Counted from the first letter of the stretch, positions 35,689 through 48,009 are shown. The stretch is DNA of 64,000 nt from Methylocaldum sp. 14B (GCF_002005105.1 NZ_MSCV01000001.1:1-64000); one strand, 5' to 3'. Notes: generated by a model not told the origin, from the sequence alone. Program-made: numbers and translations.

Positions 35689-36072
35689 ATGACCGCCATA
35701 CCCCTCGCTCCGCTATCGATTCCGTTGGTCCGGTTCGCCGAGCCTCTTACCAAGGCGCTGGAAACCGAATACCAGGCCGAACGCATCATCGCGGCGCTGC
35801 GCCGCTGTCCTCAACGCAGGATCGAATTGGATTTCACCGGGCTTACCGATGCCAGTTTGGCGTTCTGCGACGAATTTTTCCGGCTTGCGGAGCGCGAACT
35901 TCCGGAAACCTGGCTGGTGCCCCGGCATTACGTTCACCCGTATCCGTGTCTGGTTCACGAACTGGTGAGCCGTTTGGAGCGATTGCGTGAAAAGACCTGG
36001 ATCAAAGGGTGCGAATCGTTCATGACCGGAGCGGATCCCGGTCAGCGAGGTCATCGAACTTCCGCTGTTTGA
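35689..36072 (+). CDS. STAS-like small protein
   Basis: This 127-residue soluble protein has a core RIELDFTGLTDASLAFCDEF that reads like a STAS or anti-sigma-antagonist-like strand-helix unit. No serine phosphorylation motif is evident. It lies 12 bp after the SulP gene and may modulate it or be a separate regulator. The family assignment is tentative; the C-terminal ~20 residues may not be conserved. Confidence 0.5.
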   Translation: MTAIPLAPLSIPLVRFAEPLTKALETEYQAERIIAALRRCPQRRIELDFTGLTDASLAFCDEFFRLAERELPETWLVPRHYVHPYPCLVHELVSRLERLREKTWIKGCESFMTGADPGQRGHRTSAV

Positions 36073-36143
36073 GGCTCCGATGCTCGTAAGCGCCCGCCCT
36101 AGAGTTTTTCCCCGCGGTTTAGCGGTGCGGATTGGGAAATGCG

Positions 36144-36212
36144 TGGGTCGGCAATCCTTTGCCGACAAAGCCCTCGTCGACCCAGTGTGTCGGCAAAGCA
36201 TTGCCGACCTAC
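36144..36212. repeat. REP-like palindromic repeat (GTCGGCAA family)
   Basis: GGGTCGGCAATCCTTTGCCG and CGGCAAAGCATTGCCGACCT form two nested hairpins with a short spacer. It sits between convergent genes (STAS-like, PhoX-like) and could act as a bidirectional transcription stop. Confidence 0.8.
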
Positions 36213-36249
36213 TGCCGCACCGACCGGAAAAACGCTCCGATTGCGTCTC

Positions 36250-38145
36250 TTATTTCAACGCGGGCAATGCGCCTTTGCGAGTGCCGATGTAACCGATCAC
36301 CGCGCGATGCAGGGCGTGCCACTTCTCGTTCAGCTTCGCGATCACGAGATCCTTGTCGTGCCCTGTGTAGTTTTTATTTACTTCCTCGCCGGCGTGCTGG
36401 AAATTGCTCATGATGTAGGAAAAGCCGTGGGCATTTTCCACGATCTGTAAACCGGCCGCTTCCGCGCCCATCGGCGTGGAAAGGATGCGCGCCAAGCGGC
36501 GATTGTCGACGTTGTAGGCCCAGACGTAGTTATTGTTGCGGCGGCTGGTGTCTTCGCCGATAAAAAGCGTGCGGCTCGCGGGCGAAAACTTGAGATTGTC
36601 CGGTCCGCAAACCTTGTCCTGCTCGCAGCGGTTGCCTTCGGCATCCTTTCTGTCTTCGCCGTTGTCATTCTTGCCCAGCCACCCGCCCAGGAGTTCCGGC
36701 ACGGATCTCATGGCGGACGCCACGAAGCGGCTATCGATTCCGGCTTCATGGCCGTCGGTCAGCTTGAGCTCGTAAACCGCCCCGCCGTCGTTTTGAGGCA
36801 GGCGAATATCGCCGGTGCCGTCGGCCATGCCTTTTTCGATACGCGAGATGGCGACATACGCCTTGCGTCCGCTCGGATCGTGGGCGACGCCTTCCATTTT
36901 GGAGAATTCGGTCGTGGCTCCGAGATAGGCCGCGTAACGGCGGGTTTCCAGAAAAGCCGCGGCTTTTTCCATATGGGGCTTGAGCCGCAGCCATTCGGTG
37001 CCGGTGTAGGTGGTGACTTTCTTGTAGCCATGCTCATGGGGGTCGGTATTGCTGGCGTCGAATATGTCGGCGAACTTGATGCCGTTATCGACCAGGGCCC
37101 TGATTTCGGCATCCGCGGCCGAGCCCAGCTTGATCCAGGTCAGCTTCGCCGCTCCTCCTTTCGACGCCGTGGTTTGTTTCCATTTGGCGGCGTAAAGCGT
37201 GCCTGACGACAGATCCTCGGGGTGGTCGGCGATGAACATGAACAGCCCGGTATTGACGCCGTCGTCGCCCATGTAAGCCGTGCGCCGGTCGGGCATTATT
37301 TCGGCCAATTCCCGCGAAAACCGGCCCAGGACGTAGTGCTTGACGGCCGATGCGGTTCCGTTGGCGTCGATCTTTACCTCCGGCACCAAACCATAGTGAT
37401 AGGCATTGGCGTGTGCGGCATCGCCGAAGTAATACCGGCTGAACGAGTCGATGTCTGTGGTGTCGTCGCTGTCCTCGGTCTTGGCGCCGCCGCCGCGAAC
37501 CTTGGCGTCCGGTTCGTATTCTTCGCTGCCGAGATGCGTGTTCCAGGGCGAAAGCGAGGCGGCGCAGGCTATCCAAAGGCCGTTCATGCTGCCGAAGCTG
37601 ATGTTGTGGTAATCCGCAACCGTCAGGGCGCCGGTGGATTTGTTTTGATCGAGCTTGGCAAAGCTCGCGGTCGCCGGCAGCTTGCTCCAGAAGCGTCCCG
37701 ATTGCCCGGCGGGCGGCAGTTCCTTGTATTCGTACTGGGTGACCAGGGCCAGGGCTTCGTTTCGAAGAGGATCGTGGGCCTTCATGCCCGGTATCGCCAT
37801 CAGGGAGTTGCCGTCCGGCGAATCCGAGGCGATTTGTCCGTAGGTGTCGGCCAGCGGGTGATCATGGTAGTCGTACAAGCCGCCCACGGTATGCCCGGCG
37901 ATCGAATCGGCGGTGCCCATCAGTTCGTGATAACTCAGATCGTAAGTCCGGCTCTTGCCGTTCCGGTAAATCACTTTCATCCGGGCTTTGCTGTAAATGT
38001 CCGTTTTCTCGTCGGCGGTGACGGGAGCAGGCATCCCGATGAATTCGACCGATTTGACGGTTGGGGCGGCGTCGGCCGAACCGGCGAAAGTCAGCAGCGA
38101 GAGCGCTGACGAAACGGCTACGGTGAAAGCGTTCATTCTTGGCAT
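36250..38145 (-). CDS. PhoX-like (DUF839) exported phosphatase
   Basis: This protein of about 631 residues has a signal peptide (SSALSLLTFAGSADA) of Sec type rather than the twin-arginine type usual for PhoX. The PhoX/DUF839 signature region is visible: NISFGSMNGLWIACAASLSP followed by WNTHLGSEEYEPDA, and the C-terminal part has DNLKFSPASRTLFIGEDT. PhoX uses calcium and iron to hydrolyse phosphate esters. The ATG at 38145 is chosen; one at 38136 is also possible. It stands alone. The substrate is inferred from family. Confidence 0.85.
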   Translation of the reverse strand: MPRMNAFTVAVSSALSLLTFAGSADAAPTVKSVEFIGMPAPVTADEKTDIYSKARMKVIYRNGKSRTYDLSYHELMGTADSIAGHTVGGLYDYHDHPLADTYGQIASDSPDGNSLMAIPGMKAHDPLRNEALALVTQYEYKELPPAGQSGRFWSKLPATASFAKLDQNKSTGALTVADYHNISFGSMNGLWIACAASLSPWNTHLGSEEYEPDAKVRGGGAKTEDSDDTTDIDSFSRYYFGDAAHANAYHYGLVPEVKIDANGTASAVKHYVLGRFSRELAEIMPDRRTAYMGDDGVNTGLFMFIADHPEDLSSGTLYAAKWKQTTASKGGAAKLTWIKLGSAADAEIRALVDNGIKFADIFDASNTDPHEHGYKKVTTYTGTEWLRLKPHMEKAAAFLETRRYAAYLGATTEFSKMEGVAHDPSGRKAYVAISRIEKGMADGTGDIRLPQNDGGAVYELKLTDGHEAGIDSRFVASAMRSVPELLGGWLGKNDNGEDRKDAEGNRCEQDKVCGPDNLKFSPASRTLFIGEDTSRRNNNYVWAYNVDNRRLARILSTPMGAEAAGLQIVENAHGFSYIMSNFQHAGEEVNKNYTGHDKDLVIAKLNEKWHALHRAVIGYIGTRKGALPALK

Positions 38146-38325
38146 TATTCGAAAAATATTTAACCCTAGTCGACGAATGTTAAATTCTTGTGACAATACG
38201 CCGAACAGGTGAGGCATTTGCCCTATGGTCCAGGCATTTCCCGCAAAAGGCGCGCCATAATCCGTTTGCGCATGCGATTTCTGGCTGATCCGGTATGTGG
38301 AATGAAACGTGCTTGTAACAATCGG

Positions 38326-38345
38326 CGGCTTGCTTCGGCAAGCCG
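38326..38345. other. Perfect 8 bp hairpin with TTCG loop
   Basis: CGGCTTGC-TTCG-GCAAGCCG is a very stable tetraloop hairpin 45 bp upstream of the VPLPA-CTERM start, between divergent genes. It could be a 5' leader structure; it has no adjacent T-run. Confidence 0.6.
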
Positions 38346-38389
38346 TCTGATTCGCCTTTTTAACCGACTGATTAGGGAGTGGATTGCTC

Positions 38390-39082
38390 ATGAAGACATT
38401 TATCGGTGTGATCACAGGGATTCTTTTCTTTTTCGGCGGGACTGCCGCGCAGGCCGCCCTGCTGGAAGGCCAATCGGTTTATTTCCAGTTTGCGGACGAG
38501 GACCTGGATTACTTCGGGACACCGTCCATCGACGGCGATACCCTGAGCTTCGCCTTTTCCGATCGTTCTGCCGCCTCGGCTTCCCAGCGCCTAAGGGAAA
38601 CCATGGAATTTCAGGTCATCGCCAAGGACGGATTTCTGATCGATCAGTTTCACTTGGCCGAGGGCGGCGACTACGCACTCGCCGGAAAGAACAGCAGCGC
38701 TTCGGCCAGCAGTCGGCTCCGGCTCGACGACTTTACCAACGACGAACTGTTCCGCGACTCGGGTGAAAAATCCTTCCGCCTCGGCGGCAGCGGCGGCGAA
38801 AAGGCGGGCAGCTGGACCACGCTGTTCGAGCAGTCGATCGCCCGGAGCGAAGAACTGGACGTCCTCTTGACGACGATGCTGGGGGCCGTTCCGGTGGGCA
38901 GTCAGGGTGAGGCCTGGATCGATCTGAACGCGATCCGCGTGACCATCGGCGCGGTTCTGTCCGGCGGCGAACCGGCCCCGGTGCCTTTGCCCGCGGCCGT
39001 GTGGCTCTTGGCCTCCGGACTCGCCGGTTTGAGCGGCGTGGCGGCCGCCAAGAAGCGCCGCAGCGTGCTTTTACACGCATAA
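38390..39082 (+). CDS. Secreted PEP-CTERM-type (VPLPA variant) protein
   Basis: This 230-residue protein has a signal peptide (MKTFIGVITGILFFFGGTAA, cleavage near AQA) and a C-terminal sorting signal: VPLPAAVWLLASGLAGL (from residue 198), then a basic tail KKRRS. This is the VPLPA form of the PEP-CTERM signal recognised by exosortase-type transpeptidases and common in Methylococcales. The middle part has no recognised domain. The ATG at 38390 has AGGGAG upstream; a TTG two codons earlier is a weaker alternative. No exosortase gene is in the window. Confidence 0.85.
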   Translation: MKTFIGVITGILFFFGGTAAQAALLEGQSVYFQFADEDLDYFGTPSIDGDTLSFAFSDRSAASASQRLRETMEFQVIAKDGFLIDQFHLAEGGDYALAGKNSSASASSRLRLDDFTNDELFRDSGEKSFRLGGSGGEKAGSWTTLFEQSIARSEELDVLLTTMLGAVPVGSQGEAWIDLNAIRVTIGAVLSGGEPAPVPLPAAVWLLASGLAGLSGVAAAKKRRSVLLHA

Positions 39083-39309
39083 CAAACATCATCGGCCGAT
39101 AAGCGCCGCGTGTATCTTGGGTACCGGAGGAATTCGGCCAAAAGTAGCGCGGGCCGGGCCCATTCCGCTCTTCGCCGCGATGCGGGAATGCATCGCAAGA
39201 TCCACACGCCGACCGAGGCAAAGGGATTGGACCTGCGGTCGCTTTCGTTCGATATGCTTGAAATCATCCTTGCTCGCGCCTGCGGACGCGCGGGACTGCC
39301 GTTTCTGGG
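39083..39309. other. Intergenic region with a possible element end
   Basis: No gene is visible between the convergent VPLPA-CTERM and nadD genes. GGACTGCCGTTTCTGGGCTA (39294-39313) resembles the right end of the MITE-like element at 9869-10115, so a decayed copy may lie here. Confidence 0.3.
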
Positions 39310-39939
39310 CTACCGGTAAAGTGCTTCGCTTTGGATGAATCGCCGGACCGGCTCGGGAATCAAATAACGGGCGCTCTTGCCGGTTTTTACGGCTTCCCTG
39401 ATGCGGGTCGCCGAAATATCGAGCTGGGTGACCTCGACGAAATGGATTGCTCCCGCCGGCTGAGGGCGTATGGCACCTGGCTGTTCGGTACGGCGTTCTG
39501 CGATGCGCGATGCCAAATCGCCCGCAAAATCGGGCGCCGCGCCCGGCCGTTGCATGACGACGATATGGGCGAGATCGAACAGCTCCCGCCAGCGGTGCCA
39601 GCGGGGAAAGCCGAGGAAGGCATCCAGCCCGACGATCAGGCACAACGGCCGAGCGCCGATCTCCGCTCGAATGGACGCAAGCGTATCCACCATGTAGGAC
39701 GGCCCGGGCCGGTCTAGTTCCCGTGTATCGATACGGAAGCCGGGCTCGGCGTCGTGCAGGGCCAGCTCCAGCATCTTAAGGCGATGATCGGGTTCGGCCT
39801 CCGGCGCAGCGCGGTGGGGCGGCAAACGGCAGGGGACGAAGCGGACCTCGTCCAGTTCGACCGCTTCTTTGACTTCCAGGGCCGTCCGCAGGTGGCCGTA
39901 GTGGATGGGATCGAAGGTTCCGCCGTATATGCCGATCAT
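39310..39939 (-). CDS. nadD: Nicotinate-nucleotide adenylyltransferase
   Basis: This 209-residue enzyme joins nicotinate mononucleotide and ATP to nicotinate adenine dinucleotide in NAD synthesis. It has the nucleotidyltransferase signature GGTFDPIHYGHLR at the N-terminus and the ISATRIR motif near the C-terminus. Length and motifs are standard for NadD. It is last in the minus-strand leuS-lptE-holA-proA-nadD order, 111 bp after proA with a REP-like repeat between. The usual rsfS and rlmH genes do not follow. Confidence 0.95.
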   Translation of the reverse strand: MIGIYGGTFDPIHYGHLRTALEVKEAVELDEVRFVPCRLPPHRAAPEAEPDHRLKMLELALHDAEPGFRIDTRELDRPGPSYMVDTLASIRAEIGARPLCLIVGLDAFLGFPRWHRWRELFDLAHIVVMQRPGAAPDFAGDLASRIAERRTEQPGAIRPQPAGAIHFVEVTQLDISATRIREAVKTGKSARYLIPEPVRRFIQSEALYR

Positions 39940-39968
39940 GAGCGCTCTTGGGGGGAGAGGCCGTAGCA

Positions 39969-40022
39969 GTAGGTCGGGAACCCTTTCCCGACATATTCGT
40001 CGGCAAAGGATTGCCGACCTAC
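39969..40022. repeat. REP-like palindromic repeat (GTAGGTCGG family)
   Basis: GTAGGTCGGGAACCCTTTCC pairs with GGCAAAGGATTGCCGACCTA around a short spacer. It occupies most of the proA-nadD gap and would form a hairpin in the transcript. Confidence 0.85.
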
Positions 40023-40050
40023 GATACTAATCCGCCCTACGTGTTGCAAG

Positions 40051-41313
40051 TCAGGCGCGGATATGCCCATCGCCCAGAACGATGAATTTCTGGGTGGTCA
40101 ATCCTTCCAGTCCTACCGGGCCGCGGGCGTGCAGCTTGTCGGTGCTGATGCCGATTTCGGCGCCCAAGCCGTATTCGTAACCGTCGGCGAACCGGGTGGA
40201 GGCGTTGACCATTACCGAGCTGGAATCCACTTCCCGGAGAAAACGGCGCGCGCGGGTGTAGTCCTCGGTCACGATGGCGTCCGTGTGTTGCGATCCGTGC
40301 CGATTGATATGATCCAGCGCCTCGTCGAGGCCCTCGACCACGCGGATGGACAGGATGGGCGCGAGATATTCGGTGTCCCAGTCTTCCGCGGTTGCCGGCG
40401 TACAGTCCGGCAAGATTTGCACGGTTCTAGGGCAGCCGCGGAGCTCCACGCCCTTTTCCCGAAAGAGGTGCGCCAGGTCCGGAAGGAGAACGGGCGCAAT
40501 CGGGGCAGCGATCAGCAAGGTTTCCATCGCATTGCAGACACCGAAGCGCTGGGTCTTGGCATTCAGAGCAATCTTGATGGCCTTGTCGAAATCGCAGCGG
40601 TCGTCGATGTAGACGTGGCAGATGCCGTCCAGGTGTTTGATGACCGGGATGCGGGATTCTTCCGTGATGCGCTCGATGAGGCTCTTGCCGCCGCGCGGCA
40701 CGATCACGTCCACGTGGCGTTCCATGCGGATCAGCTCGCCGACCGCCGCCCGGTCGGTGGTTTCGATCAGTTGCACGGCGTCGCGGGGCAGTCCCGCTTG
40801 CTCAAGACCGTCCCGTATGCAGTCGGCGATGGCCTTGTTGGAATGTATGGCTTCGGACCCGCCCCGCAGGATGCAGGCGTTGCCGGATTTGAGGCAAAGC
40901 GCCGCGGCGTCCGCGGTCACGTTGGGGCGGGACTCGTAGATGATCCCGATGACGCCCAAAGGCACCCGCATCCGGCCGACCTGAATGCCGGAGGGTCTAT
41001 AGGTGAGGCCGGTGATTTCGCCCACCGGATCGGAAAGCGCGGCCACTTCGCGTAGACCTTGAGCCATGGCGTCTATGCGCTTTTCGGTGAGGTCCAGCCG
41101 GTCGAGCATCGCGCCGTCGAGTCCCCTCTGCCGGCCGACTTCGAGATCCTTGTGATTCTCCGCCATCAACACCTGCGCATCGCTTTTCAGCGCGTCGGCG
41201 ATGGCCAGGAGAGCGCTGTTCTTTGCGGCAGTCTCCGCACGGCTCATCGAGCGGGCGGCCTCGCGAGCCTGCTCGCCCACCCTAAGCATGTAAGTTTGAA
41301 GGTCGTTTAACAT
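40051..41313 (-). CDS. proA: Gamma-glutamyl phosphate reductase
   Basis: This 420-residue enzyme reduces gamma-glutamyl phosphate to glutamate semialdehyde in proline synthesis. The family segments are present: [55 protein letters not shown], and the catalytic cysteine in [13 protein letters not shown]. Length is normal. It is 49 bp after holA and before nadD, an arrangement seen in gammaproteobacteria. Confidence 0.96.
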   Translation of the reverse strand: MLNDLQTYMLRVGEQAREAARSMSRAETAAKNSALLAIADALKSDAQVLMAENHKDLEVGRQRGLDGAMLDRLDLTEKRIDAMAQGLREVAALSDPVGEITGLTYRPSGIQVGRMRVPLGVIGIIYESRPNVTADAAALCLKSGNACILRGGSEAIHSNKAIADCIRDGLEQAGLPRDAVQLIETTDRAAVGELIRMERHVDVIVPRGGKSLIERITEESRIPVIKHLDGICHVYIDDRCDFDKAIKIALNAKTQRFGVCNAMETLLIAAPIAPVLLPDLAHLFREKGVELRGCPRTVQILPDCTPATAEDWDTEYLAPILSIRVVEGLDEALDHINRHGSQHTDAIVTEDYTRARRFLREVDSSSVMVNASTRFADGYEYGLGAEIGISTDKLHARGPVGLEGLTTQKFIVLGDGHIRA

Positions 41314-41362
41314 GGGTCGTTCAAGGAAAGGTGAATAATCGAAAGCGGTGAGCTATGAAACG

Positions 41363-42394
41363 TCAATGAGGCTTCGCCGTAATGCGTGTTCCCGAAGGTG
41401 CCGTGAGGCTTACGCAGACGGACAACAGTTCTTCCCAGGGGTCGCCCGTTTCCATGCCTTTGATCACTCTGTCAGCCTTGGCGCTGAGCAAGAGGGTCCG
41501 GTGAATGCTGTCGCGGTTCAGGCGCTGCAGTGCCTGGAGCACGGCCGATTTTCGTTTGTCCCACACTTGGCATTTCGCCAATGCCGATTCGGTCGGGGTG
41601 CCTTGGGCGACCAGAGCCATGATGTTGCCGATCAGGCGAACGTCGCGGGTGAGCGCCCATAGCGCGACCGCAGGCGCCACGCCTTCCGCCTTGAGTCCCG
41701 TGAGTACGCGGTAGGCTTTCTGAGTGTGACCGCGCAAGACTTCCTCGGCCAGATCGAAAACATCGTAACGGGCGCTGTCGGCGACGGCCTTGACGATCTG
41801 GTCGTCGTCGATCTTGCCCTTGCCGTACAAGATGTGCAATTTTTCGATTTCCTGGGCGGCCGCCAGCAAATTGCCTTCGACGCGGGCGGCCAATATGCGG
41901 ATGCCCGAGCGGTCGGCCAACAGACCTTTCGCGTTCAAGCGCCGGTCGAGCCAGCGCAGCAATTGCTCGCCCTCCAGGGGCCAGACCTGGACCACCACGC
42001 CGATGCGGTCGATGGCCTGGTACCAGCGGCTTTTTTGTTCGGCGCCCCCGATTTTCGCGCTGCTGACGATGAGGACTGCGTCTTCCGCGGGCCGCTCGGC
42101 ATAACGCGCCAGGGCTGCCGCCGCCGCTTTGTCCGGCTTCGCGGGAAGGCGCAGGTCCAAAATGCGCTTTTCGCCGAAGAGAGAAAACGAATCGGCGGCC
42201 TCCTGCAAGCTGCCCCAGTCGAAGCCGGTATCGGCGTAGAACAATTCACGGCTGCCGTACCCGGCGGCACGCGCCGCCTGCCGTATCGCGTCGGCCGCTT
42301 CCGCAAGCTGCAGGGGCTCGTCTCCGCTCAGGAAATAAACCGGAGCCAGACGCTTCTTCAGTTGCTCTCCCAGCTGCTCGGCGGATAGTTTCAC
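41363..42394 (-). CDS. holA: DNA polymerase III delta subunit
   Basis: This 343-residue clamp-loader subunit has the HolA N-terminal pattern (APVYFLSGDEPLQLAEAADA) and central regions AVLIVSSAKIGGAEQKSRWY and IRILAARVEGNLLAAAQEIE. It opens the beta sliding clamp during loading. It is coupled to lptE by a 4 bp overlap, the classic leuS-lptE-holA order. Confidence 0.94.
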   Translation of the reverse strand: MKLSAEQLGEQLKKRLAPVYFLSGDEPLQLAEAADAIRQAARAAGYGSRELFYADTGFDWGSLQEAADSFSLFGEKRILDLRLPAKPDKAAAAALARYAERPAEDAVLIVSSAKIGGAEQKSRWYQAIDRIGVVVQVWPLEGEQLLRWLDRRLNAKGLLADRSGIRILAARVEGNLLAAAQEIEKLHILYGKGKIDDDQIVKAVADSARYDVFDLAEEVLRGHTQKAYRVLTGLKAEGVAPAVALWALTRDVRLIGNIMALVAQGTPTESALAKCQVWDKRKSAVLQALQRLNRDSIHRTLLLSAKADRVIKGMETGDPWEELLSVCVSLTAPSGTRITAKPH

Positions 42395-42915
42395 GACTTG
42401 TCCGCAGGCGGGCGGCTCAGTGCGTAAGCGACTCGGCGAAACAGGAGTTGGGCGGCCTCGCGCTGCATCTCCTGTTGGATTTGGTATTCCTCCTGGGTTT
42501 GACTGAGCGGGGAGGTCTGATCGTTGAAATAATCCCGTTTCAGCTCGAGCTCCTGGCGCGGCAGCAGTATCTCGCCCTGTGGCGTCGAGACCTCGTAGAC
42601 GACCCGATAGCTCAAATCGAACAGGTTGGCCCGGCCTTGCTTGCTCAGACCGATCGGGCGGCGGTCCTGTCTCGCCTGGACGATGTGGATCACCGCGCCG
42701 GCCTGGTTGGGAGCCGCCGCGAGGTTGCCCCCGGAATAAGACAAAATCTGCGAAAACTCCTGAACGAACAGGTCTCCGCGCCCCAAACCGTCGATGTAGA
42801 AGGTTTTAGCGACCATCGTGGCCGGCAAGCTGCCGCGGAGATGGAATCCGCAAGCCGAGAGCAATAGGGCGAAAATTGCCGAAACCGCCGCTTTTGCGAG
42901 AGACCGTCTTGTCAT
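42391..42915 (-). CDS. lptE: LPS-assembly lipoprotein LptE
   Basis: This 174-residue outer-membrane lipoprotein has a lipobox LLLSAC (acylated Cys about 22), then GFHLRGSLPATMVAKTFYID and the C-terminal half EEYQIQQEMQREAAQLLFRR typical of LptE. It plugs the LptD barrel that inserts lipopolysaccharide into the outer leaflet. It is 3 bp after leuS and overlaps holA by 4 bp. Confidence 0.94.
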   Translation of the reverse strand: MTRRSLAKAAVSAIFALLLSACGFHLRGSLPATMVAKTFYIDGLGRGDLFVQEFSQILSYSGGNLAAAPNQAGAVIHIVQARQDRRPIGLSKQGRANLFDLSYRVVYEVSTPQGEILLPRQELELKRDYFNDQTSPLSQTQEEYQIQQEMQREAAQLLFRRVAYALSRPPADKS

Positions 42916-42918
42916 TGA

Positions 42919-45805
<2,887 letters not shown>

Positions 45806-45958
45806 ATCCGTACTTCGGAACAAACACGAGTTGCCGGGACTCCTGAACGGGATACTCCGAATAAGCCTTTTGACAGATTGTCTTATGCCTGTTGTACGTA
45901 GCACACTTTATGGATTCGTTTTCCGGACATCGTCCGACAGCCTTTTCGGGAGAAAAAC

Positions 45959-46588
45959 ATGCGCACATTGATCGCGGGCTTGGTCTTATTACACGTGCTC
46001 TTGCTGAGCGGATGCGGATACAACACCCTGCAGCAGCAAGACGAGCAGATCAAGGCGAGCTGGTCGGAGGTCGTAAACCAATATCAGCGCCGGGCGGACC
46101 TGGTGCCCAATTTGGTCAACGTGGTGAAGGGTTACGCCGGACACGAACGGGAGGTGTTGACCCAGGTGACCGAGGCGCGTTCCAGGGTCGGGTCCGTTCA
46201 GGCCACGCCGGAACTGTTGAACGATCCGCAGGCCTTCTCCCAGTTCCAGGCGGCTCAGGGCGAATTGTCCGGCGCTTTGTCGCGATTGATGGCGGTGGCG
46301 GAGAACTATCCGCAGCTCAAGGCAGACAGTTTGTTCCGCGATCTGCAGGCGCAGCTGGAAGGTACGGAGAACCGCATCACCGTGGCGCGCAATCGCTACA
46401 TCGCGGCGGTTCAGGACTATAACGTCACGGTCCGCTCCTTCCCCACCAACATTACCGCGCGGATTTTCGGCATGGAGGTCAAGCCGAATTTCACGGTGGA
46501 AAACGAACGCGAAATCTCTCGGCCGCCCACGGTCGATTTCGGCACGCCGGCCCCGGCCCCCGCTCCGGCCCCCGCTCCGGCCCGGTAG
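45959..46588 (+). CDS. lemA: LemA-family lipoprotein
   Basis: This 209-residue protein has a lipobox LLLSGC (Cys about 19) and the LemA core, including KASWSEVVNQYQRRADLVPN and LVNVVKGYAGHEREVLTQVT. It ends in an alanine-proline run (APAPAPAPAR). LemA proteins are helical membrane-associated proteins of unclear role, often encoded with TPM-domain proteins as here. A GGGAG ribosome site precedes the ATG. It is 16 bp upstream of the first TPM gene. Confidence 0.92.
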   Translation: MRTLIAGLVLLHVLLLSGCGYNTLQQQDEQIKASWSEVVNQYQRRADLVPNLVNVVKGYAGHEREVLTQVTEARSRVGSVQATPELLNDPQAFSQFQAAQGELSGALSRLMAVAENYPQLKADSLFRDLQAQLEGTENRITVARNRYIAAVQDYNVTVRSFPTNITARIFGMEVKPNFTVENEREISRPPTVDFGTPAPAPAPAPAPAR

Positions 46589-46604
46589 GCGAACGTCGAT
46601 ATCG

Positions 46605-47453
46605 ATGCCGAACATGCTTCCGGTTTGGATTCTTGCCGTCCTTCTGGCGTTTGTCGGGTCCGAGGCTAGGGCCGAGGTTGCGGTGCCGCCGCTTCAGGCG
46701 CGAGTGACCGATCTGACCGGGACCTTGAAGCCGGACGAAAAGGCGGGACTCGAAAGCCGGCTGTCAGCCTTCGAGGCTGAAAAGGGCAGCCAAATCGCGA
46801 TCTTGCTGGTGCCCACCACCGAGCCCGAGACCATCGAGCAATATTCCATACGGGTGGCGGATGCCTGGAAGCTAGGCCGCAAGGGGATCGACGACGGCGT
46901 CCTGATCCTCCTGGCCAAGCAGGACCGTACCGTTAGGATTGAAGTGGGGCGCGGGCTCGAGGGCGTGATCCCCGATGCCGTCGCCAACCGGATCGTGGAA
47001 GACGTGATGCTCCCGTTTTTCAAACAAGGCGATTTCTACGGCGGCCTGTCCGAAGGCATCGATAGCCTTTTCGCCCTGATTCGCGGGGAGCCTCTGCCCG
47101 CGCCAGCCGATGGCGAAAGAGTTCCGGATGAGGATCTGGGCGGCGTTTTCGGGCTTTCGATTCTGGGCGGCATCTTCGGTGGGCGGATACTCCGGTTTCT
47201 GTTCGGCCCCTTTCTCGGCGGGCTCATTGCCGGCGCGGGCGCCGGACTGCTGGTCGCCTTTTTCGGTCTGCCGATCCTGTTTTCGCTTTTCGTCGGCTTC
47301 TTCGTGTTCATGACGGTGTTCGGAGGCATGGGTCGGGTAGGGCCGGGCGGCTGGTACGGCGGGCCCGGTGGATTCGGCGGCTCCTCCGGAGGTGGCGGTT
47401 TCCGAGGGGGCGGCGGCGGTTTCAGCGGCGGCGGAGCTTCGGGGCGCTGGTGA
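46605..47453 (+). CDS. TPM-domain membrane protein, YgcG-like
   Basis: This 282-residue protein has a signal peptide (first ~24 residues), a periplasmic TPM domain (about 30-150, DLTGTLKPDEKAGLESRLSA and EVGRGLEGVIPDAVANRIVE), two or more C-terminal membrane helices (GGLIAGAGAGLLVAFFGLPI) and a glycine-rich tail. TPM domains occur in Psb32-type repair factors and in phosphatase-like proteins; the bacterial role is uncertain. It overlaps the next gene by one base. Confidence 0.88.
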   Translation: MPNMLPVWILAVLLAFVGSEARAEVAVPPLQARVTDLTGTLKPDEKAGLESRLSAFEAEKGSQIAILLVPTTEPETIEQYSIRVADAWKLGRKGIDDGVLILLAKQDRTVRIEVGRGLEGVIPDAVANRIVEDVMLPFFKQGDFYGGLSEGIDSLFALIRGEPLPAPADGERVPDEDLGGVFGLSILGGIFGGRILRFLFGPFLGGLIAGAGAGLLVAFFGLPILFSLFVGFFVFMTVFGGMGRVGPGGWYGGPGGFGGSSGGGGFRGGGGGFSGGGASGRW

Positions 47454-47962
47454 TGTTCAAGCATTTCGGTCGTATCCTAAAGCATCTGTGTTACGGACCC
47501 TGGCGGCTTCGGCGGGTCCTGCCGCGCCACGCGCTTAAAGCCATCGCCGAGGAGATCCGTGAAAGCGAGACGAAGCACGGCGGAGAAATCCGCGTCGCCG
47601 TGGAAATTTCGCTCGATTGGCGGAGATTGCTGCGGCGGGAGACGCCGAGGGAAAGGGCCTTGGAAGTGTTTTCCGATCTCCGCATCTGGGATACGGAACG
47701 GAACAACGGCGTTTTGATTTATCTGCTGCTCGCGGATAGGGACGTGGAGATCGTCGCCGATCGCGGTATCGACCGGCTGGTCGGAGCGGAAGCTTGGGAG
47801 CGTATCTGCCATGAGATGGAAGCGGCTTTTCGGAAAGGCGACTTCGAAGCGGGTATCGTGGCCGGGGTTCAAGCCGTGGGCTCTCATTTGGAAAAGCACT
47901 TCGCGGGACCGGATCTGCACGGCGACGAGCTCGCCAATCATCCGGTCATTATTGATGGTTGA
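47453..47962 (+). CDS. Second TPM-domain protein, no membrane segment
   Basis: This 169-residue protein has a short basic N-terminus (FKHFGRILKHLCYGPWRLRR) and one TPM domain (HGGEIRVAVEISLDWRRLLR, DVEIVADRGIDRLVGAEAWE). It lacks a signal peptide and clear membrane segments, so its TPM domain would be cytoplasmic. The ATG at 47453 overlaps the preceding stop by one base. It completes a three-gene lemA-TPM-TPM operon, a recurrent bacterial arrangement. Confidence 0.85.
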   Translation: MFKHFGRILKHLCYGPWRLRRVLPRHALKAIAEEIRESETKHGGEIRVAVEISLDWRRLLRRETPRERALEVFSDLRIWDTERNNGVLIYLLLADRDVEIVADRGIDRLVGAEAWERICHEMEAAFRKGDFEAGIVAGVQAVGSHLEKHFAGPDLHGDELANHPVIIDG

Positions 47963-48009
47963 GTTTGCTCGGCCGCTCCCGCCGGCCGATACTGTTTTGA
48001 GTTAAGGCT

